NCBI GenBank assembly: GCA_016874895.1 | Contig: VGSX01000048.1 | Span: forward strand, 1 to 16,372 | Length of the DNA stretch: 16,372 nucleotides | DNA from: Deltaproteobacteria bacterium | Lineage (GTDB): Bacteria; Desulfobacterota; Desulfobaccia; Desulfobaccales; Desulfobaccaceae | Direction: 5' to 3' | Shown here: piece by piece, positions 11,851 to 16,372 of the stretch | How the letters are laid out: the number at the start of each line of letters is the position of its first letter | Position numbering within the stretch: position 1 is the first letter of the stretch | The notes under the pieces: model-generated | The model's input: only the letters and a program-made list of their open reading frames with translations | Told to the model about the DNA's origin: nothing | Database searches by the model: none | Position numbers and translations under genes: made by a program

Positions 11851-12213
11851 TTAATCCTGGCGGGCAGTTTCTTTAATTTTCATCAGGCGGTTATAGCACT
11901 CTTCCGGGGCCAGGCGCTCCTCCAGGTATTCGGAGATGGTCACCAGGGCCGGGTGCTCCTTGAACAGCCGCTGTAGTCCCACCCGGTCACCCCAGTTGGG
12001 AAAGGGCACCTCAATCTGAAAATCGTCCAAAATCGCATGATAGAGCTCGATCTGTTCGATTTCGGCCTGCCGCATCTGACCCTCAACTTGAAATAACAGC
12101 TTCCGGAGCCGGTTCAGGTAGAGCTCCCGGTCTTGATATTCCCGCCGTTTGTGGTCCAACAGGTTCAGTTTATGCTGGCGGCTCAATTCGCTGAACGGAA
12201 TGACATTACTCAT
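11851..12213 (-). CDS. Hypothetical small helical/coiled-coil protein
   Basis: A 120-residue protein of unknown function. The first ~65 residues are strongly helical and charged (KLNLLDHKRREYQDRELYL, then a heptad-like stretch with RLRKLLFQVEGQ), likely a coiled coil. The rest includes a PFPNWGD turn and a second helical part with EYLEERLAPEECY. No membrane segment, signal or catalytic motif is seen. I chose the ATG at 12213, with GGTGAGG just upstream; a GTG two codons earlier is also possible. It ends 39 bp from the second sRNA terminator in convergent orientation and is divergent from hisI. I do not recognise the family. Confidence 0.75.
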   Translation of the reverse strand: MSNVIPFSELSRQHKLNLLDHKRREYQDRELYLNRLRKLLFQVEGQMRQAEIEQIELYHAILDDFQIEVPFPNWGDRVGLQRLFKEHPALVTISEYLEERLAPEECYNRLMKIKETARQD

Positions 12214-12321
12214 GTCCACCTCACCTTAGCCGGGGCATTGGATTGATCAGGATTGCCTGCACGCCGCCATCTGGACCCTCGGATACTCCCGGCTGCCTGA
12301 TGTATTGTTTTTTTATGGCAA

Positions 12322-12349
12322 TTGTGTAACTTTTTTTCTAATGTATCAT
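12322..12349 (+). promoter_or_regulatory. Weak sigma-70-like promoter upstream of hisI
   Basis: TTGTGT (12322-12327) and TATCAT (12344-12349) are separated by 16 bp in an AT-rich stretch about 70 bp before hisI. Match to consensus is partial. Confidence 0.3.
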
Positions 12350-12419
12350 TCCAGGTTGCGGATTCAAGGTAAAAGAAGTATTTTGGGAAAACAAATCCGT
12401 AATTTTGAGCGAGGTTGGC

Positions 12420-12797
12420 ATGGAATTAAATTTTAGCAAACTGGACGGCCTGCTTCCCGCCATTATTCAGGATGCCGTCAGCGGGGAAGTGCTCATGCTG
12501 GGGTTTATGAATCCCGAGGCCTGGGAGAAAACCCTGGCCACCGGACGGGTGCACTATTTCAGCCGCACCCGGCAGAAGCTCTGGTGCAAGGGTGAAACCT
12601 CCGGGCATGTCCAGTTGGTCAAAGAAATATACCTGGATTGCGATGAGGACACCGTGCTTATCAGAGTCGAGCAAGCAGGCGGGGCCACCTGCCATACCGG
12701 CCACCGCAGTTGTTTTTATCGGTTATGGCAAAACGGGGAAGTCCGCCTCGTGGGAGAAAAAGTCTTTGACCCCAAGGAGGTATATGGCAGTGAATAA
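12420..12797 (+). CDS. hisI: Phosphoribosyl-AMP cyclohydrolase
   Basis: A 125-residue single-domain HisI that opens the purine ring of PR-AMP, the third step of histidine synthesis, in the cytoplasm. Motifs: VLMLGFMNPEAW, HYFSRTRQKLWCKGETSGH, DCDEDTVLIRVEQ and GGATCHTGHRSCFY; the cysteines and DxDxD residues bind zinc and magnesium. There is no fused HisE (PR-ATP pyrophosphohydrolase) domain. The ATG at 12420 is preceded by GAGG at 5 nt; an upstream in-frame TTG at 12405 is less likely. The stop codon lies inside the start of hisG, so the two are translationally coupled. Confidence 0.95.
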   Translation: MELNFSKLDGLLPAIIQDAVSGEVLMLGFMNPEAWEKTLATGRVHYFSRTRQKLWCKGETSGHVQLVKEIYLDCDEDTVLIRVEQAGGATCHTGHRSCFYRLWQNGEVRLVGEKVFDPKEVYGSE

Positions 12798-13665
12798 TCT
12801 CAAGCTAGGCATTCCCAAGGGCAGTCTGGAGAAAGCCACTATCGAACTTTTCGCCAAATCCGGCTGGAAAATCAGCATCAACGGCCGGAGCTATTTTCCT
12901 GACATCGACGATCGCGAGATCAGCTGCTCCATGTGTCGGGCCCAGGAAATGTCCCGCTACGTGGAAAACGGCACCCTGGACTGCGGCCTCACCGGCAAAG
13001 ACTGGATCATGGAAAACGATTCCCAGGTGGTGGTGGTGGCCGATCTGATCTACTCCAAGGTGAGCAAGAACCCGGCCCGCTGGGTCCTGGCCGTGCCCAA
13101 GGAAGCGCCCTACCAGCGGCCGGAGGATCTGGCCCATAAGAAAATCGCCACGGAACTGGTCAATTTCACCAAGAAATACTTTGCCGACCGCAACATCCCG
13201 GTAAAAGTGGAGTTTTCCTGGGGTGCCACCGAGGCCAAGGTGGAGGCAGGATTGGCCGACGCCATCGTCGAGGTTACCGAAACCGGCAGCACCATCAAAG
13301 CACATGGCCTGAAGATCATCCACGAGCTGATGCAGACTAACACCCAGTTCATCGTCAACCGGGAGGTCTGGGAAAACGACCCCTGGAAGAAAGAAAAGAT
13401 CGAAAACCTGGTCCTGCTGCTCAAAGGGGCCCTCCGGGCCGACCGGATGGTGGGATTAAAAATGAACGTCCCGGAGGCCAACCTGGAGCAGATGGTGGCC
13501 ATCCTCCCCTGCCTGCAGGCTCCGACCATTGCCCCGCTTTTTAAGACCGACTGGTATTCCGTGGAAGTCATCGTGGAACAGGCCCATGTCCGCAACCTCA
13601 TCCCCCAGGTGATCAAGCTGGGGGCCACCGGCATTATCGAATACCCTTTATACAAGGTCATTTAA
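12784..13665 (+). CDS. hisG: ATP phosphoribosyltransferase, long form
   Basis: A 293-residue HisG that condenses ATP with PRPP, the first and feedback-controlled step of histidine synthesis. Motifs: LGIPKGSLEKATIELF, then CGLTGKDWI, and the PRPP-binding loop around DAIVEVTETGSTIKAHGLK. Residues ~215 onward (MVGLKMNVPEANLEQMVAILP, APTIAPL) form the ACT-like HisG_C domain that binds histidine, so no HisZ partner is needed. AAGGAGG (12775-12781) lies 3 nt before the ATG, a short but workable spacing, within the hisI 3' end. It overlaps hisI by 14 bp. The coding frame can be extended far upstream inside hisI, but only the 12784 start fits the family. Confidence 0.96.
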   Translation: MAVNNLKLGIPKGSLEKATIELFAKSGWKISINGRSYFPDIDDREISCSMCRAQEMSRYVENGTLDCGLTGKDWIMENDSQVVVVADLIYSKVSKNPARWVLAVPKEAPYQRPEDLAHKKIATELVNFTKKYFADRNIPVKVEFSWGATEAKVEAGLADAIVEVTETGSTIKAHGLKIIHELMQTNTQFIVNREVWENDPWKKEKIENLVLLLKGALRADRMVGLKMNVPEANLEQMVAILPCLQAPTIAPLFKTDWYSVEVIVEQAHVRNLIPQVIKLGATGIIEYPLYKVI

Positions 13666-13687
13666 GGTATATATTTTCTTGGTAAAA

Positions 13688-13717
13688 CCGGAAACTGAAA
13701 ACTGGAAACCGGAAACT
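13688..13717. repeat. Degenerate CCGGAAACTG-type short repeat
   Basis: Between the convergent hisG and TPR-lipoprotein genes three imperfect copies of (CC)GGAAACT(G) run together: CCGGAAACTG, AAAACTGGAAA, CCGGAAACT. It is a third variety of short phrase repeat in gene gaps of this window. Confidence 0.6.
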
Positions 13718-14713
13718 CTATAATTCAGGTCCGGCCGGTTTAGGGGGTGTGGATGGGGTTGGTCCTTTCTCCCGTGGGCCTGCCTCCGGCGGCGGCGGAC
13801 AGGCGGGATCACTCCAGGGGGGCTCCAGTAGCTGTTCATACGGCTGCAGGGAGCGCCCCAGGCCGCCGGCGGCGTTGACCCGGCGGAGGGCTTCAACCGA
13901 GAGCCGGGCCTGGTCCCGGCTTCTTAGGGTGGCATAGAGCTGGCAGGCCCGGCTGAAATAAAAAAAGGCCTGGGAAAAATCTCCCTGGGCTTCCCAGGCA
14001 TTTCCCAGGCCCATGAGATCCGCGGCCATAGCCGTTCTATTGAGGATGGCCCGGTCGTTGCGCAGGGCCTCCCGGAAAAAAGCCAGCGCCCCGGCGCTAT
14101 CCCCCCTGGCCAGGGCCAGACGACCCTGCTGGTAATTCCAGGAGCCCCGGACCTGGACCCCTCGCATGGCCGGACGAGCCTCCTCCAGGAGCTGCGCCGC
14201 GGCCCCAAGATCGCCTCGATCCAATGCCATGCCGGCCATCTGGCACAACACCTGCACCATTACCCTGACCGAACCCGACCGTCCGGCCATGGTGCGGGCC
14301 TCCTCCAGGAGTCGCCCGGCTCCGGCCGGATCACCTGCCCGATACGCCACGGTGGCCAGATTGGCCAGATTAATGGCTGCAGCCCCGGCATCCCCCAAGT
14401 CCCGGTTGATGGCCAGGGCCTGCTGGAAAAGATCGGTGGCTGCCGCCAGGTCGCCCCGGGTCAGGGCCACTGCGGCCAGGTTATTGAGCTGTTCGGCCGC
14501 GCCCCCAGGGTGGTCAATACCCCGGTTGATGGCCAGGGATCTCTCGAAGGCCTTTTCCGCCCGGCGCAGCTCACCTTCACTGAGCAGTTCCTGTCCCCGG
14601 AGACTGGCATCCCCGGCCCGGCTCACCTGATGGCCGAAAGGGTCCGGCCTTTTCCCGCAACCCGCGGCCGTCAGGGCCAGGAGGCAGCAGATCACCAGAA
14701 GATTACGGCACAT
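13718..14713 (-). CDS. TPR-repeat lipoprotein
   Basis: A 331-residue predicted outer-membrane or periplasmic lipoprotein. The start MCRNLLVICCLLALTAAGC is a signal peptide ending in a lipobox (AAGC). About five or six TPR units follow, with alternating small/large residues such as GELRRAEKAFERSLAI, GDLAAATDLFQQALAI and GDSAGALAFFREALRN, then a proline-rich tail (PPPPEAGPREKGP). TPRs mediate protein-protein contact. The chosen ATG (14713) overlaps the 3' end of the mlaD-like gene by 11 bp and has GGAG about 7 nt upstream; an ATG at 14740 lies deeper in that gene and lacks the clean signal peptide. The overlap suggests it works with the MCE protein. Confidence 0.85.
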   Translation of the reverse strand: MCRNLLVICCLLALTAAGCGKRPDPFGHQVSRAGDASLRGQELLSEGELRRAEKAFERSLAINRGIDHPGGAAEQLNNLAAVALTRGDLAAATDLFQQALAINRDLGDAGAAAINLANLATVAYRAGDPAGAGRLLEEARTMAGRSGSVRVMVQVLCQMAGMALDRGDLGAAAQLLEEARPAMRGVQVRGSWNYQQGRLALARGDSAGALAFFREALRNDRAILNRTAMAADLMGLGNAWEAQGDFSQAFFYFSRACQLYATLRSRDQARLSVEALRRVNAAGGLGRSLQPYEQLLEPPWSDPACPPPPEAGPREKGPTPSTPPKPAGPEL

Positions 14714-15656
14714 CCCGGGGCTCCAGATGAATGGGTTCACGGGGAAGCGGTGTGGGCAGGGTCATTTTGATGAGGGGGTTGGCTTTCACCGCGTCCAGGA
14801 CTTCTTTGCCGGTGCGGGCCGCGTCTTCCGTGGTTTCCAGCAGTTCGGGGAGTTGGCCCGAGGCTCGGCGGAGATCCAGCAGCAGGCAGCGCACCTGTTC
14901 CAGTTCCTGACCGACCTGATCCAGGAGGGGCGGCATCTTTTCCGAAGCCGCCTGGACGTTCTGGGTAATGCCCTCCGAGTTTTTTAAGATCGTCTCCACC
15001 CTGGCCACGGCCCCTTCCAGGCGGGCGTAAAAATCCTTCTGCATGAGCAATTTTCCCAACGTTCCCTTGGCTTCGAGGATACTGACCAGCACCGTGTCGA
15101 AGTTATTGAGAGTTGACAATAACTTCTGTTCATGGGCTTTTAGCTGTTCGCTCAGAGACGCCATGTTGGCGATGAAGAGCCTGGCTTTGTGGAGGCTTTC
15201 TTCGGGTTGAAACTCTTCCAGGTAATCGGCCAGGGTTTTCTTAACCCGGGAAGGAATGGTGCCATAGGGTTCGATGGGTGGGTAGCCGAAGGTTCCCGGA
15301 GTGATGCTCAGGAATTCGCTTCCTAAAATGGTGGGGCTTTCCACCTGCGCCACCGAATCCAGGCGGATCAGGTCGCTGTACTGGGCATTGACCTTAAGGG
15401 TGATTTCCACCTGGTGTTCATCTCCGATCCTGCGGATGCGCAGCCGCGTCACGGTGCCGATATCGGTATTGAACATCCGCACCGAGGCCCCCTGCTGCAG
15501 GTTATAACTCTGGGGAAAGCGCACCAGGTAGGTCTGCTGTTTCTGGAACCACCCCTTGCCCTGACCGATGAACAATATCAGGGCCACCCCCCCGATGAGA
15601 GCCAGGAAGAGGAATAAGCCGGCCAGTTTTTCGGTGCGGCTGTAGGTTTCCGCCAT
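14703..15656 (-). CDS. mlaD: MlaD/MCE-domain lipid-transport protein
   Basis: A 317-residue inner-membrane-anchored periplasmic protein. There is one N-terminal transmembrane helix (about residues 11-31), then one MCE domain (about 40-118; YLVRFPQSYNLQQGASVRM, TDIGTVTRLRI, PTILGSEFLSI). A long helical, coiled-coil C-terminal region (about 145-290) follows. MCE proteins form hexameric rings that move phospholipids between membranes together with an ABC permease (MlaE) and ATPase (MlaF). Neither is in the window; the upstream neighbour on this strand is an HDAC-like gene. The start is preceded by AGGAGCG about 10 nt upstream. It is longer than E. coli MlaD because of the helical tail, which in other MCE proteins can span the periplasm. 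Confidence 0.9.
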   Translation of the reverse strand: MAETYSRTEKLAGLFLFLALIGGVALILFIGQGKGWFQKQQTYLVRFPQSYNLQQGASVRMFNTDIGTVTRLRIRRIGDEHQVEITLKVNAQYSDLIRLDSVAQVESPTILGSEFLSITPGTFGYPPIEPYGTIPSRVKKTLADYLEEFQPEESLHKARLFIANMASLSEQLKAHEQKLLSTLNNFDTVLVSILEAKGTLGKLLMQKDFYARLEGAVARVETILKNSEGITQNVQAASEKMPPLLDQVGQELEQVRCLLLDLRRASGQLPELLETTEDAARTGKEVLDAVKANPLIKMTLPTPLPREPIHLEPRDVP

Positions 15657-15717
15657 GGGGAAAGCGCTCCTAGCAGTTTAGGATAGGGATCATGGCCGGG
15701 AAATGGCTGGCTCCACT

Positions 15718-16372
15718 TCAGCTGACGGCCAACTGGTGGATAATGCCGGGTATGGTGGCGGTGGCCAATGCCGACAGGGAGCCGCCCCCCAGAACTACCT
15801 GGAGGGGAATCTTCAGGGTCTCGGCGGTCTCCACCATCAGTCGGCAGAGCTGTACATAAGCTTTTTCCGATAAGCCCAGGGAGCCGTAGTCGTTTTTATG
15901 AGTATCGAAGCCGTAATACCACACCAGCAGGTCCGGCCGATAATCCAGGACCCGGGGCAGGTGGTCCCGCACTGCGGCCACATATCCCTGATCCGGGTCG
16001 GGCCAGTGCGGGCGGTAGACGTCCACGTCGATCTTGGAGCCATCCGGGGAGATGTAATCATCGCCGCAAAAACACAGGTGCAAGACCTCGGGGTCCTGAC
16101 CGATGAGCTGCCGGGTGCCGTCGCCATGGTGGGCGTCGGTGTCGATGATGGCGAAACGCCTCAGGGGACTGGTTTCCCGGACCTGGGTCAGGGCGATGAC
16201 CACGTCGTTAAAGCAACAGGCCCCCCAGAAGTACCCATAACCGGCGTGATGGCCCCCGGCCCCGATAAAACAAAAGGCCCGGGTCATTTCCCCCCTGGCC
16301 AGGGCCTCCATGGCCGCCACTACCCCCCCCACCGATTCATAGGCGGTGGAACACATCCGGTCCCGGGCCACC
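15718..16372 (-). CDS. Histone-deacetylase-superfamily hydrolase (partial)
   Basis: The 3' ~217 codons of a class II HDAC/acetylpolyamine-amidohydrolase-like enzyme; the 5' end lies beyond the window. Motifs: GAGGHHAGYGYFWGACCFND with the His-His charge relay, then zinc ligands Asp and His in IDTDAHHGDGT and the third zinc Asp in YGFDTHKND. Such bacterial enzymes remove acetyl groups from polyamines, acetoin-pathway intermediates or proteins. The position of the catalytic transition-state Tyr (GGGGY in HDACs, EGGY in bacterial homologues) reads LGGGSLSALA, i.e. Ser/Leu instead of Tyr. The gene ends 61 bp before the mlaD start on the same strand. Substrate unknown. Confidence 0.88.
   Translation of the reverse strand, partial: VARDRMCSTAYESVGGVVAAMEALARGEMTRAFCFIGAGGHHAGYGYFWGACCFNDVVIALTQVRETSPLRRFAIIDTDAHHGDGTRQLIGQDPEVLHLCFCGDDYISPDGSKIDVDVYRPHWPDPDQGYVAAVRDHLPRVLDYRPDLLVWYYGFDTHKNDYGSLGLSEKAYVQLCRLMVETAETLKIPLQVVLGGGSLSALATATIPGIIHQLAVS

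Noticed and set aside
13110..13661. 183-codon open frame on the minus strand
   Set aside because: Antisense to hisG; sequence rich in Ser and hydrophobic residues without domain signature.

Overview
The window looks like chromosome of an anaerobic deltaproteobacterium (Desulfobacterota; a Desulfobacca- or Syntrophobacter-like sulfate reducer or syntroph would fit). This is inferred from gene style only: a THI5-like binding protein beside a Cache-HAMP cyclase, a VPLPA/PEP-CTERM exported protein, long-form hisG behind hisI, an MlaD-type MCE protein, sigma-54 promoters and many degraded mobile elements. No rRNA or other marker fixes the taxon.

Layout. Positions 1-2690 are an accessory patch: a duplicated ~140 bp segment, each copy carrying a two-hairpin REP palindrome, in front of a REP-associated tyrosine transposase (RAYT); then a lone HicB-like protein, a MntA-HepT (nucleotidyltransferase-HEPN) toxin-antitoxin pair, and an internally deleted IS1634-type transposase. 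Positions 2831-4565 hold a Sir2-family deacylase and an alpha/beta hydrolase, probably one transcript. A C-type-lectin-like protein with a VPLP-type C-terminal sorting signal converges on them (4737-5387, minus). After a ~500 bp gap, 5883-9078 encodes a THI5/NMT1-like periplasmic binding protein whose 3' end overlaps a membrane dCache-HAMP-class III nucleotide cyclase, which suggests a binding-protein-assisted cyclic-nucleotide sensor.

Positions 9160-10908 are a graveyard of mobile DNA: the 3' end of a group II intron (C-terminal maturase with HNH domain, plus a textbook 34-nt domain V and a domain VI), an IS1380-type transposase fragment, and a 346 bp internally deleted IS1595-like element. 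That element splits a small wHTH/zinc-ribbon regulator gene, and removing it with one target-site copy restores a clean 100-codon frame.

The most novel part is 11174-11812: two copies, ~500 bp apart, of a compact unit made of a sigma-54 (-24/-12) promoter, a ~113-nt RNA with a conserved hairpin and C-rich single-stranded segments (CCCCCAAUCCCC type), and a strong intrinsic terminator whose loop is also C-rich. There is no ORF in either unit. The architecture recalls sigma-54-dependent multicopy sRNAs (Vibrio Qrr) combined with C-rich-loop sRNAs that pair with Shine-Dalgarno sequences (6C, sX13, RsaE). I do not recognise the family.

The right part is housekeeping: a small coiled-coil protein of unknown function (11851-12213, minus), overlapping hisI-hisG (12420-13665, plus), and on the minus strand a class II HDAC-like hydrolase (cut by the window edge), an MlaD/MCE protein and an overlapping TPR lipoprotein.
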